Positions 1 to 12,149 of a stretch of 64,000 nucleotides of DNA are shown piece after piece. The translations under genes were made by a program, and so were the position numbers. The first letter of the stretch is position 1, and the number at the start of each line of letters is the position of its first letter. Origin of the DNA: Chlorokybus atmophyticus (Eukaryota > Streptophyta > Chlorokybophyceae > Chlorokybales > Chlorokybaceae). The notes beneath the pieces were generated by a model. The model searched no databases, was not told where the DNA came from, and saw only the letters and a program-made list of their open reading frames with translations. Where the stretch lies: assembly GCA_009103225.1 (NCBI GenBank), contig RHPI01002533.1:1493186-1557185 (forward strand). The letters are read 5' to 3'.

Positions 1-14
1 TGCCCTGGAACACT

Positions 15-1492
15 CTACCCGAGCCAGCTGGTGGCACATAACGCCTGTCCACCTCCCCAATGCCCGCTTGCGCCAATAGCCGATGTCTGCATGTTGTCAG
101 TCAAGTGTAACAACATACCAACAATGCTGCCTGAAGCGAGACACGGTCATGACACAGCAGCATGCAGTCATTGTTGACAGGATACACAAAAGCCGGGGTC
201 GCGAGGTAGTTCTTGCCGGTGTTGCGCGGGTGCAGAACGGTCAAGAAGTAATACAGGTGGCCAACAACAATGCCGAGCAAGTCCGGGATAGGGCTCCCGC
301 CCATCATCACAGCCAGCACCATCAACGCCCACGGCAAGTAAAATGCCTGTGAAACAGCTGCGTTACAAACTGACCAACACAGCTGCAAAAGCAGATGAAA
401 CTGCAATACAATTCATCAGCACCTGTAGTCGGAAAACACCCCATATGCTGACAGACTGATTGGCGTTGAAGCGGCTCCATAGATACAACACCATGAAGAC
501 CAGTGATGTACTCATCACTGATAGCCCTGGCACAACATATGCAACACCCTGCATGCGACATAGGAGCTATTTTAACAACCTGCCACACAGCAGCTATGCA
601 GAACCAGCTTCTCAAGGCAAAGCGGATGTGGGCACTGTGCTGGACTGGCCAGTGGAATCTGCTACTGGCCCGCTCAAAACAGGCCTAAGCCTCATTGTTG
701 CACGCATGATATGCACCAGTCTCATGTGGCTACCGAGCAAGCGTTTAAGGACGTGCGTTGATGAACAAGTCTGCTAGCGACTACAGTAAGTACTGCCATG
801 CACAACGCACTTACCAGCATGCACGCCATGCCAAACATGAGCATGAAGAGGAAGTCTGCTGTTCGTCCTTCGAATGTGTGCCGCTCAACATGACAACCAT
901 ATTGAATGCTGCACGTTCACACATTCAGATGTCAGATACTTTCAACTTTTGTAACCTGTAAGTCAACTGAACCGCATGGTGTAGAGCGCATTGAGCAAGA
1001 ACAAGTGCACTGAACTCACATGAAGATCAGGTTCATTACGAAGCCGATGCCAAACAAGCCCAGGAAGTGAAAGTTTGTGAGCAGGCGCCAGATCTGCAGG
1101 CAATGGATGCGAATTGTTCGTTAGGCGCATGCTTAAAAAAAATCCCAGAATGCTTGCCCATAGTTGCCCAGTAATTGACTGTTGCAACAGCTCTGTCGTC
1201 GCTCTTACATGAAACTTTCTGAATACTAGCGGAAAGCTGAGCACAAGCTTGCGCGGATCCATCAGCCCGAATTGGCATGCTATTGTCGTTCCAGCACACA
1301 GCGAGCCCCATATTCTGCATATAGGCGGCAGAGAGCGGTACCACCTGCAGGGCCAATCAAGAGTACAACGAATCACATGCGACGCAAGTTGACCGTCCAA
1401 GCATGCATTGCTGTATCGATACGAACGAGCATGAGCGCAGCTGAGACAAGTTCAACACACGACCAACACACGTACTCTCCAGGTGTCGACAT
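15..1492 (-). CDS. Derlin (Der1/rhomboid-like ER protein)
   Basis: Derlins are rhomboid pseudoproteases of the ER membrane that help retrotranslocate misfolded proteins during ER-associated degradation. The exon chain, in transcription order, is 1476-1492, 1209-1344, 1020-1093, 815-908, 423-548, 179-346 and 15-86. All phases agree and give 228 residues. Recognisable blocks are the N-terminal EWYRSLPP, then FRKFHIWRLLTNFHFLG, FEGRTADFLFMLMFG, LYLWSRFNANQSVSIWG, and FYLPWALMVLA followed by a GGSPIPDLLGIVVGHLYYFL segment, with a short C-terminal tail containing HWGGGQAL. The order and spacing match Derlin-1/2 across several membrane helices. The tiny first exon (ATGTCGACACCTGGAGA) was chosen because it completes the conserved EWY codon. 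The last donor (GTCAAC at 178) is weak, so the end of exon 6 is the least certain junction. Transcribed divergently from the LYR gene. Confidence 0.9.
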
Positions 1493-1946
1493 CTGCCTCT
1501 AAGTTCACTTCGTCCCCAAGAGGCCAGGCAGTGAGCAAACAAACACCTCAACTGCAACCTTGCTACTTTCGCCTTCTCCACCTGTCTCGACCCACCCCAA
1601 CAACAGCAGAATGAATGGATTCAACACGTGTATGGACACACACAGTAGGCACTCACACGCCCAACCGACGAGGTGCTGCACTGCCGCCGCCGCCTGCGCC
1701 ACAGCCAGCAACAGCAATCTCAGCCCTAACATGTGCATGCTCACAGTGCTCATGTTCGTTGAGCACTGAACCCAGGATCAGTTCGCTAAGCCCATGCGGC
1801 TGGGCCATGCACCCAAACACTGATCCGAGCGGATGATTGGGCTCAATGATCCTGCTTGCCTCACTGATCACGTTGATCACTGATGACACACTGGCCGAAA
1901 TAGCCCGAGATTGCAGCCTGCCAGGCTTCAGCGCCGGCGGCGGCGG

Positions 1947-3167
1947 ATGCTCAGCATGCAGGCTACGGGGAGGCTATCATCGTTGCTCTTCAGGTTTGTG
2001 GGACGTGGGCGTCCTGATGCTCGGTGTTGCACATCCTCTCCCTCAACTTCCTCCTCCGCTTCTGCGGCTGACGGGGACAAGGTGGTGAAGCCTGGCATGG
2101 TGCAGGTCAGGCGGGCTGGGCCGGTCATCACCATAATTGAGGACCCGCAGGATGTCTCGGCGGTTATTGATCGTCAGCTCGTCAGGAAGGAGCAAGACCC
2201 CGAGGTAGTGCGCGGAGAGCTGTACACACTGCGGAGAGAGGCGCTGGCGCTGTGAGTATGATAAAGGCTGCTTCCTTATGCTTGCGTGGATGCCGTGGTC
2301 TGTCTCAACGCATGCTAATATGTATGCTGCTTCCAATCCATCTTAAACTCAGCATGCCAACGTTATAAGCCAGGCTGATGCCTACAGTGCTCGCATGCAG
2401 TACCAACACATGCTGAGAGCTGCCATGCATGCTGCATGGCGTAGCTTACACCATGTGTTCCACAGCATGTCAGTATGACTGTGATCAAACGCAGTTGCCT
2501 TAACCGCGTTTAATCGGAGTCATGCTTTCGGTGAGACTCGGAAGTAGTAGCACAGCGGACAGAGCTCAATCTTACTAAATCTTACTGTTGGTCCATGTCT
2601 CGCTTAGTGTGTGTCAACCATGGCTGTTTCTGTCACACAGGTATCGTGACGTGCTGCGCCTGGCTCGCTTGTTCACCTGGCCGGACGAGCAGGGCAGGCC
2701 ATGGTAAGCACCTGGTGCTGTTGTGTCCAGTAAATGCTTATCCTGCTGTTGGGTATTCAAGCGGTAACATGCGGGGTGTGCCAGGCGTGAAGTGATTGAA
2801 ACAAGCGCGCGCACGGAGTATGAAGCTGCCAGGTTTGAAAAAGATCCGGAAGTGGTAAGTTGTCAACATGCGCAAGTTGTTATGTGGTCTCATGCTAACT
2901 CTCTCCATGTTGGTTAAACACTGCTGTCTTTGCTAGGTTGGACGGTTGCTGGTGCAAGGTAGAGACTACGTCGAGCAAACGCTGGACAGGGTACAGTGTT
3001 ACAGTAACGTCTTGCTGCCAGCTACCAGCCCTACTGCAATCGCGTGCACCCCAAGGTGCGTCATGTTGAGCAACACTAACACAAGCGCCTTGCAGATGGC
3101 TGAGAAAGTTCAAGCAGATATCGCCGCTTCCGAACAACAAGACCCACGCCGGACTGAGCCGGATTGA
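1947..3167 (+). CDS. LYR-motif protein with mitochondrial presequence
   Basis: Five exons (1947-2251, 2641-2703, 2785-2854, 2937-2990, 3096-3167) join in phase to give 187 residues. The first ~45 residues are rich in Arg and Ser with no acidic residue until about residue 40, typical of a mitochondrial targeting peptide. The LYR signature is rebuilt exactly across intron 1 (ALAL + YRDVLRLARLFTWPDEQG), followed by GRPWREVIETSARTEYEAAR and DPEVVGRLLVQGRDYVEQ. This is the Complex1_LYR fold: a small three-helix protein that binds acyl carrier protein and acts as adaptor in Fe-S cluster biogenesis or respiratory complex assembly. Which LYRM it corresponds to cannot be told by eye. The ATG at 1947 is preferred because it starts the basic leader; a second ATG lies 9 bases further in. 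Confidence 0.85.
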
Positions 3168-3640
3168 GCCAGAGAGAAATACCATGGCTGCAATCAGCCT
3201 GTAGTGCTACACATAGGTTGTAACCAGATCTTGGTCATGTACAGCTGATTCTTACAACATGCAGTTACTGGTGCGTGATGGTAGTTGCATTCCTATGTCG
3301 CGTAGTCGGTCCTTGTAGTCGGTCCTCAGCATGTATGTTGGTTGTTGAACGATCCTATTGCATCGCTACCCACACTCAAGTCCAAGCAGTCTTGCCTATG
3401 TATGCGCACACAATGCGATAGGTGTTTGAAAGGTTTGTGCAAACAAAAGTGTTGCACGATGTTGGCCACTAACTTCACTTGGTGATTGTGTCGCAACGTG
3501 TGGTGTGGTGTTCACAACAGATAATGCTGCATTTGTCTCATGCATGGGGTGTAAGCACATTGGCTTAATTATTGATTGCTTACTGGTTGGCTTGCACTAT
3601 TCTGTGGTGCTGTTCTTCTACCCTTTGCATGCGGTGTAAC
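3168..3640. other. Intergenic, no gene seen
   Basis: About 470 bases after the LYR gene with no ORF or splice pattern I can support. It leads into the reverse-transcriptase remnant that begins near 3660. Confidence 0.5.
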
Positions 3641-3661
3641 CCACAGTAAGTACATGCAGAT

Positions 3662-3868
3662 GTGGCCATGTTCGCGAATCTTAACATTGTGGTGTCTCAA
3701 GCATATCGTTTCATGCGAATTACTACTTACAGAGCACACTTTGTGAATGAGATGGTCGTATTGAATGACACTCTGGTCGCTGCAGGATACAATCAACGCA
3801 AGTTGACTGCACGACTGCAGCGGGTGCTGGGTAATAAGTATTGGTATGGTGATTGTTCTGAGTTGTAA
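3662..3868 (+). mobile_element. Penelope-like RT fragment (thumb region)
   Basis: A 68-codon open stretch contains YRFMRITTYRAHFVNEMVVL and GYNQRKLTARLQRVLG. It aligns by eye with the segment downstream of the catalytic core in the larger element at 17.4-20.6 kb (IRFLRLSTYRAHH, then a shifted frame with DMVMLLRQMVAKGYDKRPLL). The pattern is aromatic-Arg, TYRAH, then an Lxx...GY block. Only the end of the reverse transcriptase survives and it opens without a preceding domain, so this is a 5'-truncated copy, as expected from incomplete reverse transcription. The following ~600 bases (to about 4490) are GT/CT-rich and may be its 3' tail. Confidence 0.6.
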
Positions 3869-5117
3869 TTGTTTCAGTTGGTGTGCAGGCGGTTGAGGGA
3901 GGGAGTGCCACGGAGATGACTGCACAACATGATCGGTATCATCACCAAAAGCAGGTAGTACATGTAAGTTGTGATGCCTTGGTGGGGGGAGCACACTGTG
4001 CCCGCATGCAGAGTGCGGTCGTGCTTGCTGTTGGTTTGTGTGTGTGCATGTTGGCTGCATGCTTGCTATGGACTGTGAATGGTTGATGCATGTGCTGCTG
4101 CTGTGTGTGACTGTTCAGTCATAAAAAGGCCATTTTCGTACTTGCCTGCCTGTAATACACCAACCCTACTAACGGCTACACTAACCATACTCGGATAGGT
4201 GATAATTGTGCAGTCTGTTGTCGTCGTTGTTGTGGCAGAGGTTGGTGGTGAGGTTGGGTTGGCGGGCGCGGGGGGTTGTCGCGCTTCACAAGCACGCTTT
4301 ACACACATCGCACTATACACAAACGTTCTACAAGCCCGCACTCAACTGCTCGTTCTCTTCGCCTCGCCTTCTGCAGGTTGTTCGCCTGCCCCATCTTGCT
4401 TGCTGCTACCAGCACTTGCATGCACTTGCACAGACGCATTCACATAGCTAGTCGGGTTGTATAGTAGTGTTAGTCGGATATACCCCCTGGCTAAATTGTG
4501 TATTATTGGCTGTATTTGCCTAGCTGGTGTCCTCGCTAAGTAAGTTGTCTATGCATGTCTATGATAACATATGCATAAACCTAAAAACGCACCTTACACA
4601 TCCACCATCGTGGTGTGGTGGTTACCGTTATAAACGCCAATCTTGTTGTTGTTGCACTAACAGTAGGTACAAGTTGATGTCGATAACTTAAGCAGATAGT
4701 GAAGACATGGTGAAGGATTCCTAACATGGTTGTAGGAATTTGTCAGGCCCCACCTAGGCCTAGAGATGTCAACAAGCCTGCAGGCCACTCAAAGTTCACA
4801 ACAAAACCAGCGCTGGACTCGACATCTGCAATCAACTTGAGCTCGAAACGCAATCACTGTTGAAAAGGTGCACGTGACAAATTGAGGGATTGCCGTCGGC
4901 GGATGCATTGCCCAAACGCCTGCACGTCAGCGCATATCCCGTTGTTGGTTACCGCGCCGCCGTTTTGCCACACAGGTCGAGAGCAAACAGTTTATCAGGG
5001 GTTTTGTTAACCGAGAACCACAAAGTGCTTCCTTGTGGACACCGCCAACTACACTGTACGAGTTAGTCGTCTCGGTTAGACGAACCAAAACAGGCAGATA
5101 CTCAGCCGTTTCTATTC
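3869..5117. other. Non-coding; weak retroelement tail and 5' region of VTT gene
   Basis: 3870-4490 is GT/CT-rich, with a TTGGCGGGCGCGGGG block at 4258 that loosely resembles the other retroelement tails. 4500-5117 shows no ORF or repeat I can support. A G-rich microsatellite (repeated GGGGGC) lies at 5226-5252, upstream of the VTT gene. Confidence 0.4.
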
Positions 5118-5558
5118 ATGCCAAACCGAGCAGAACGGCTTCGTAACCGGCACCGAACTGAAACAATTAGGGCACCGCAAGCAGATTGCGCACGATTGAA
5201 ACAGCTAGCAGGCGGCGGTAGCGGCAGCGGGGGCGGGGGCGGGGGCGGGGGCGTCATCAAGCAGACATTTGTGTACGTGTGGCTGCAGCAGCTGCAGCTG
5301 CTGGGGGGCTTGCTGGAGGGTGTTGAGACGTGCAACCAATCCGAGCTGGGGTTGTTGCTCAAGACCGGAGAGACAGTTGTGCAATGCCGAGTGCTGGCTG
5401 CTGAGTGGACAGCAGGTCTGCATGAACATTAGCGTACAGGGAGGGTGCTTGGCACATGATGTTGTTGTGGGCAGATGCAGTCTGGTTGAGATAGCCTTAC
5501 AAGTTAATCTGCTGCCTTCAGCTTTGCTGCGCCGGAGGGCGAGCACAATAGCTGTGAG

Positions 5559-8500
5559 ATGGAAAACACGCCTGTGCTTCCATATAGTGTAGACGAGAAT
5601 GCGCCTTCCACGTCGCTTCCATCGTCGTCGCTGATGGCCGCAGCAGCCATGCCTGGAGCGCTGCCCGTGGGGCTGAGCAGGCCCAAGCGCAGCCGATCGC
5701 GCACGCAGTCTGCCCCGCCGCACCTGCTGGAGATCGGAAACCAGCTGGCGCAGGAGGATCGCGACCATGGGCCATCAATTAGGCTCCCAGAAGAATACCC
5801 GGTCGCCGCGCAGGATGAGAATCAAGCAAAGGTGAGTTACTGTGCAACACTTGTCACAGGCGACGCGTGACTTTCCCATTCCACTTGCAGTCTGTGCTCT
5901 GCTCAAGTATTTGCCGTTGCTTTGGTCGAAGCACGAGGTGATGCCTACTGGCTTCCACACTAGGTAGGGTGTCATATCACTTTGACAGTTAGAGTGTATC
6001 ATGTCCATAACGTTGGTCAATCAATATACTATGGAACCAAATTGCAGAAGCACATATGATTCTAGTAAGTTTGGTCGGTAGATTTGTTGATCTAGATAGC
6101 TCGGGGTCCCACTTTTCTATCTGCCGTTGTAGGGTACTGCGCTGGCACTCGATGTCCACAGTATATTTTGTGATGGTTTGCATGTGCAAGGGACTTGACA
6201 CCAGCACATTTTGGTGACTTACTTTATGTAGGCAAACGGTTCTGATCCTGCCTCATAACGATGTTGATTGCATTATTAACAGTAACAGGTGTGCATACTT
6301 AGTCAGGGCTGTTAGCCAGTTGCCAAGCAGCATCCCAAGTGGTTGCCTGTATTAAAGTCGATTACTACATATATACGTACTTCATGACAAGTTTACTGGT
6401 GGCTCCGCCCCTCTCTCAGCACAGCACAACCTTACTGCGAGTCCAATGCAACACTCGTTATAAACACACACAGCTAGCTGCACCCGTGCATGTGCGTGGT
6501 GGCTTCAGTTGGGCTAATAGTGCCATGAGCGTACACTGGGTACAGCAGCGCTATGCGTGTGCATTGAGGTTTCAATTGGACTGCTGATCTGTACCATGCG
6601 CAAATGTTGGGTACAACACAGCTAATTGCAGCCAACAGCTGAATGCTGTAGTGCTCACTGCAGTCAAACAGACATGGTTGGGGTGTGTCACGCTACAGTG
6701 TTGGAAAGAACTGCTCCCTAAGCAGTGGTGTTTGCGTCGCACATGATGTGCCTACTGAAAAGTGGACATGGCATGTGTTACCGCATCCGTCCCTTTGCTC
6801 AACAGAAAGCAGTCTGGTTGTTCTGCTGCAGTCTAACGGGTTCATTACTCAATTGCAGCGGGAGCTCAAGCAGCCTATGCTGAGTGAAACAGAGCGCACA
6901 TTTGCTTCCGATGATCCGGTGTTTGAGTTGGGTAATGGTCGCGAGAGAGACATGCTTGCTACCGACCAGTTGTATCATACTTCAGCTATACCAGTGGTCG
7001 TCACCCCAGTGATTGGTAGGCATCGTCGATTGCGCAGCCTAAGTGCACTAATGGCTGGAGATCAGGATACCCGGCGACATACCTTGCGGGCAGGCACCAT
7101 GCCATCTTTGTCTTCTGAAGACACTCCAAGCAGGTTAGCATGCTTCTGTACGCCATGTAGTGCATTGCCTTATGCCCAGCATACAGTTGGGTTGCTGAGA
7201 GAGCATGCCACAATGGAGTTTTGCAATCTGCGAATAGCATAGCGGTTGGCAGTGCTGACAGCATAGTGGATAGTATAGCGGTAGGCAGTGCTGCCCGCTT
7301 GTGCTGACAGCACTGCTAGCTGCTGGAGCGTGTTAACCCAGAACCAACATCATGGATGTGAATCTTGCTACAGACCGACTTCAGTAAGTGACGGGCTGCT
7401 CCTGAGTCCACTGTTCGAGACTTATAACAATTCAAATCTTTTGCCATCTGCGTCGCTTGAACCCCTTATAAGCCGACCGCCAAGCGATCCAAGGCGAAGG
7501 CGAAAATGGATACTGAAGTGGGGACTTGTTCTGCTTATACTTGCTGGTCTTGGTGTTGGGCTGTATTTCCTCTGGCCAATTCTATCGAATAAGGTACAAT
7601 GTGGGCGCATTGTTTGGCGTACAGTGTTCATGTTCAATCATGTCTTAATCTTTGTTCTAGGTCATTGCTGAAGCTCTGCTGATTGACAGGTGATCATACC
7701 CGCATTGGACTGGGTAGACCACCACCTACCCAACTGGGCCATTGCTCTTATTATTTTGGGCTCTCTGACGTTCTTGCCTGCTTTAATGATGCCATCTGCG
7801 CCTTTGTTATGGCTGGCGGGTGTGGTGTTTCGTTACTGGCCAGGGTTCGCCTTGGTCACCGCAGGCGTGCTTATGGGAATGACAGTACCTTTTTTTATCG
7901 GCCAAAAGTTCTTGCGGCACAGAGTGCGCGGCTGGCTGGACAGAAAGAAGAAGATAGCGTTTCTGATTCGGTCTGCAGAGCGCCAACACCCTTTCAAGTA
8001 TGTGTCGCTTACTTGGATGCAGCGTGCTCCATTGCACCAATGCAACTATGTCTGATGTATCGCCTCTGCCAGGTGGGTTATGCTGCTTAGGCTGGCGGAC
8101 ATGCCTTACACGGTAGTGAACTACCTGTTTTCAACAACGTCGATACCGTTCAAAACGTACATTGTCGCTTCGCTGGTCGGCCAGTCGCCACACAATTTCG
8201 CTTCATTATATATGTAAGCAGCTGGCCTTTTTCTTCCTGAGCTCATCACATGGTGTTACGCGCAATGGACAGTCCTGTAAGCATGTGCGTTGTGGGTTTG
8301 CCTATTGCCACCTTCCTGGTCACATACCTCGTACTCGTACTAGTAAGCATGTAGAGTCAACAGTAGTGGGTTGTTTCTGCACAATCTTATGAGGCAACCT
8401 TGGTGGCAGTGGCATTACGTTGAAGGACTTGGCAGAGGCGTCCAAGCATGGACACAAGCTGTCCAAAGTGACCATTGTGGAGATTGTGCTGGGCGCGGTG

Positions 8501-8987
8501 GCGGTCGTGCTGGTCATAGTAGGTGGCGCTCTGTGGGCCCGTCAAACTCTGAGGAAGATGGAAATGGAGGAAAGAACCCTGGAAGAGCACAGGCGCTTGC
8601 AGCAGGATGGTGATGAAGGAACCATAGGTCAGTGCTAGGGTACTGCTGGAAGCAGTTGCACACTATCTATTGAGTGCCATCTTTATGTATGAAGCTGCAC
8701 TGACTATGCTACCAAGCAGTTTAGCCAGACGCTCAAGTTCCTTCTTCTGTGCAGATGTCGTGTCCACCACCGAGCCGCGCACAATGGAGCTTTCACCACT
8801 GCCTGTTGACGAGCAGGGCCACATTGATCTAGTGGTTACCACACCAGGGGCTGTCCCTGATGTGGGTGGACAGATCCCAACATCACCGCCTGTACGGGCA
8901 CGCACACCCCGAACACCGAGTAGGCTGCAGCCTACCAGGTCGCTGCAAAGCCAGAACAGCCGCAACTTGGAACTGTTAGAGGTGTAG
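5559..8987 (+). CDS. TVP38/TMEM64 family (VTT/SNARE-associated domain) membrane protein
   Basis: Seven exons (5559-5831, 6859-7133, 7374-7593, 7690-7997, 8073-8213, 8410-8627, 8755-8987) join in phase to give 555 residues. Residues 1-~230 are a Ser/Arg-rich, presumably cytosolic, region. A first helix (WILKWGLVLLILAGLGVGLY) is followed by the VTT core: FLPALMMPSAPLLWLAGVVF, then RYWPGFALVTAGVLMGMTVP, and LRLADMPYTVVNYLFSTTSI with IPFKTYIVASLVGQSP. A last helix (VEIVLGAVAVVLVIVGGALW) precedes a charged stretch and a Pro/Arg-rich tail. VTT proteins (Tvp38, TMEM41B, VMP1) act in the Golgi/ER, and several are lipid scramblases. The long N-terminal extension is unusual for the family. The exon 5-6 junction was chosen by phase; other AG sites lie nearby. 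Confidence 0.85.
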
Positions 8988-9779
8988 GGTCGTTTTATCC
9001 ATTGCTGGCCATCCACAGATTGGCAGGTTGACTTGTCGTGTCTCTGGACGTTTGCCATTCAGTTGCTTTGATGCAAGCTGTACAGCCATGGCGCCACTGG
9101 GATGATGTATTGGCATGTTCCGTGTGCTTGAATTGTGTCGGTTATTTGCTGGACTCAGTTGCTTGAGTTGCTTGAGCATGCACGCACAGGCCGACCCAAA
9201 GTTGTCTGAAGTGAGCGGTAAACTCAGCTGTGCAACAGCATCAGAGCATTTGCTTTTCTTGTGAACTTGCGATTACCTGGAGGATAATGCAAACCACGCG
9301 GTTCATGACAGGTAGCATACACATTGGAGCTGCAGTCCAGCACACAATTTGCAACTTATAACGCGGCCTGGCATCATGGGTCCAACAACATGAACTCTTA
9401 GACATTTTGCTGAGTGTAGCGTTGTTGTGCTGATGTTGTGTTGTGCGGTGGCCGTAAGCATGGACATCGTGTATGTGCTGTAGCATTGCGGTAACGTTAT
9501 TAGTGTTTGATGACATGAGTGGCATAGCTGTGGCACCCAGCACTTGCGACTGGTTGCAAGTTGTGCTGCTCTCCCTACACATCATGTGTGCCTTAGGTTT
9601 GGAGATGGAAGGTACAGCCCCGCATGCTTGCACGCATGGACTGCACAAGTGGCGCTTTGCATGTGGGGCTGAGCAGAGTTTGTATAGCTAATCAGTAGCT
9701 GGGTAGATATTGTCAGTTTACGAGGTTCGGGCCAAGATTCCAAGCCAATCAGACTAGCGGGAGCAAGAGTGGCCATCCA
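8988..9779. other. Intergenic, no gene seen
   Basis: About 790 bases following the VTT gene. Short open frames exist on both strands, but none has a recognisable domain or a convincing start and splice pattern. Confidence 0.45.
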
Positions 9780-10120
9780 ATGACAAGACCTCCCACCCTA
9801 ACACCAACATCGCGGACGATGTTATGCGTGGTGGTAGCACAATGCTTGCATTTCTTGAAACGGAGCACATGTCGTTCACACTGGGTGCCGGACTCAACAA
9901 ACCTACTGACAGCCATGACGGCTATGCATAAAGTGCTGCGTTGTAAGTTGCGCACATGGATACACGTGCAGTTGTGGGATGGTGTGTGATACGATGTACA
10001 AGAACCTCTTGCGCCTAGTGTGCAAGCGCATTACGGGCTCAGCCGTGACCTGCAGGTAAGTGCAGGTAAGTCACAGATTGGCTAGTGTGGGGAGAAGGCA
10101 GCTGCCCGCATGTAAGTCGC
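9780..10120 (+). mobile_element. Penelope-like RT thumb remnant plus tail start
   Basis: The frame from 9780 reads CVVVAQCLHFLKRSTCRSH, which parallels GVVISHCIRFLRLSTYRAH in the 17.4-20.6 kb element. The block after it (10055-10115, with GGGGAGAAGGCAGCTGCCCG and CATGTAAGTC) resembles the start of that element's 3' tail at 20092-20136 (GGGGAGCAGATTTCCTGCCC, then GCATATGAGTC). Similarity is partial and the frame is broken, so this is an old 5'-truncated copy. Confidence 0.5.
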
Positions 10121-10204
10121 GGTCAATACTTTGTCCTCATATCGTGTGGGACTGTGAAGCAGTCATGCATAATGCCTTGGTAACCACACGCGCGCTGTCG
10201 CATG

Positions 10205-10380
10205 TGCGCAACTTGTCCCATTGTCACGCCGCGCATTACAAAAAAATCATTAAGCCGTGATGCCTCTCCTCATGGCAGCGACTTTTGCTACCATGGCCGA
10301 GATGGTTGTTACATTGGTACCGCGGGCTTGGGACACAGGTTCGAACCCTGTTGCGTGCGGATGAGCGGGAGGGCGACTGT
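10205..10380 (+). repeat. Possible tRNA-derived SINE with Pol III A and B boxes
   Basis: A box-A-like TGGCCGAGATGG lies at 10294-10305 and a perfect box B, GGTTCGAACCC, at 10338-10348. The B box is inside a 5-bp T-stem (ACAGG/CCTGT). The spacing suits a class II (Ser/Leu-type) tRNA. The acceptor arms do not pair, so it is not a functional tRNA gene. The ~90 bp before box A (from GTCACGCCGCGCATTAC to GCGACTTTTGCTACCATGGC) recurs at 10535-10616, which argues for a repeat family. Confidence 0.45.
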
Positions 10381-10534
10381 GTTTTTCATGTGATCAGTGA
10401 TCGAGGTTGAACGCGCGAGTCACTCCGTGCATCGGCTGCGCGCTGAGCCGAGCGGCCAGGTACCTAGCCGGTGCGGGGCATAACAGCCGTACACGGGACG
10501 CGGCAGTGCGTCGCGGGTGAAAGCCGAGAGGAAT

Positions 10535-10622
10535 GTCACGCCGCGCACTAGATGATAATCATAAAACCGTGACGCCTCTCCTCGCGGTAGCGACTTTTGC
10601 TACAATGGCGAGATGGTTCGTT
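10535..10622 (+). repeat. Second copy of the repeat preceding the tRNA-like box
   Basis: This segment runs from GTCACGCCGCGCACTAGATG through GACGCCTCTCCTCGCGG to TTTTGCTACAATGGCGAGAT. It is clearly homologous to 10225-10305 but diverges right after the box-A position and has no box B. It may be a truncated copy of the same short element. Confidence 0.5.
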
Positions 10623-11390
10623 CGGCTGTTGACCATGTTTGATGACGCAGTAACTATAGCGTGTAATCATTTAGCGTTAAAGGGTAGAGTGGATAAGTTA
10701 GAACGAGGATGAGTAGTGGCGGCATGTCTTTGGGGTATGGGGCCTGCCCCGACCTCGTACCGCCAAAAACGCGGTCGTTTTAACCATTAATTGTGCCGCA
10801 ATTGCACCAAATCCCTAGCAGTTTTGGGTCGCCGTTGGTAAGCGGTTGCCGCTGAGATATTTTTCAGCATCTTTTACGCATCTTTGCAATGATTGGTTAT
10901 TTCGCTGCGTTTTTGAGCAACTGGCTGTTGTCACCGTTGCGATCCCATTTGATCAATCTCATGCGTGACCAAATGGTGGCCTAACGATGCGATTTTTCGT
11001 TTAGTTGAATCTTAACGTTAAGGTAATTCAGGTTAGCATTACTTTGATGGTCGTAACCTCGGCATTATTTACTAAGTATTGCAGCATGTACCGTGGCGTG
11101 AACGTTACGTTGATTATTAAGTTTTGAAACACTTAACAGCATTTGCTAATATCGCACCACGTTGCACCATATCGCCGCATATGTCATCATATCGCAACAT
11201 TTTGCTACACATCAGAGATATTGTGCATGTGGATTTGCACCTTTGCACGCCCTCATTGCTGGACTCAAAACTCAAAAACATCCTCAAGTTATGGCACTTG
11301 ACCCTAATACTTAATGTATTATCTTAATACATGTGGGACATGTTCAGATCATATAAGCCATGTGAAACCATATGCCGCCAAATGTGCACT
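10623..11390. other. Intergenic, no gene seen
   Basis: About 770 bases with no supported ORF. The sequence becomes progressively AT-rich toward 11390. Confidence 0.45.
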
Positions 11391-11790
11391 ATGTTGTCCT
11401 CATTTTTTGCAATGTATATTATATGTATATATATCATAGATTATAAATATACATTATGTATAAAAGATTACATGTAACATATATATTATGCACATAATAT
11501 TATACATATACATAACATAGTATATTATTATATGCATATAATGTGTATAATGCTATATAGCATTTTATGATATATATGTATATTTTTATTTCAAATATAG
11601 TGTAATGTATGTATGATATAAGATTACTCATATATAAGTGCGTATATATCATATAAATTTTGCACTAATGATACATATATATATCTTATTGCTATAAATT
11701 ACAATGCATTATATTATATGTAGTCATAATTGCATATAGTTATCAGGAACATCATAAATAAAGTATATATAGTTCGCATATATTTTGAGC
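11391..11790. repeat. AT-rich low-complexity tract
   Basis: About 400 bases dominated by TATA/ATAT strings with scattered CATATA motifs, far richer in A+T than the flanks. No open frame or motif stands out. Confidence 0.7.
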
Positions 11791-12149
11791 AGTTGCATGA
11801 CATGGGATGAGCTTTGGACGGTCGAGATTTGTGTTGACAGATTGAACGGCCGATAGCTAATAATGGCCGCGTAGCCAATGAGAGGCAGGCGGGCCGCGCA
11901 TACCGCGCAGCCCGGCAGTGGCGGGTGCCGTATGTCACTGATGGCCTGGTGGTAATGTGTCTTGCCTAATGCCGGCCGGCCGGCCGGCCCAATCACACGC
12001 CCAATCAGCCGCACCGCTCGTTGTTACACCCATAACATGATAATATGAGTGCACAGTCGCGCGCATTCGGTAGTAATTGTCGCAAACGGTCCAGTGCACA
12101 TACCTTGCTTGGTTGCGTGTGTTGGCATTCCACTGCCTGTGCGCTATTG

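Noticed and set aside
5205-5768. A 187-codon minus-strand open frame opposite VTT exon 1
   Set aside because: It is the antisense of GC-rich VTT exon 1 and a GGGGGC microsatellite, low-complexity, and has no splice or domain evidence.
10287-10360. A functional tRNA-Ser/Leu gene
   Set aside because: A and B boxes are present but the acceptor stem does not pair and no convincing anticodon arm forms.
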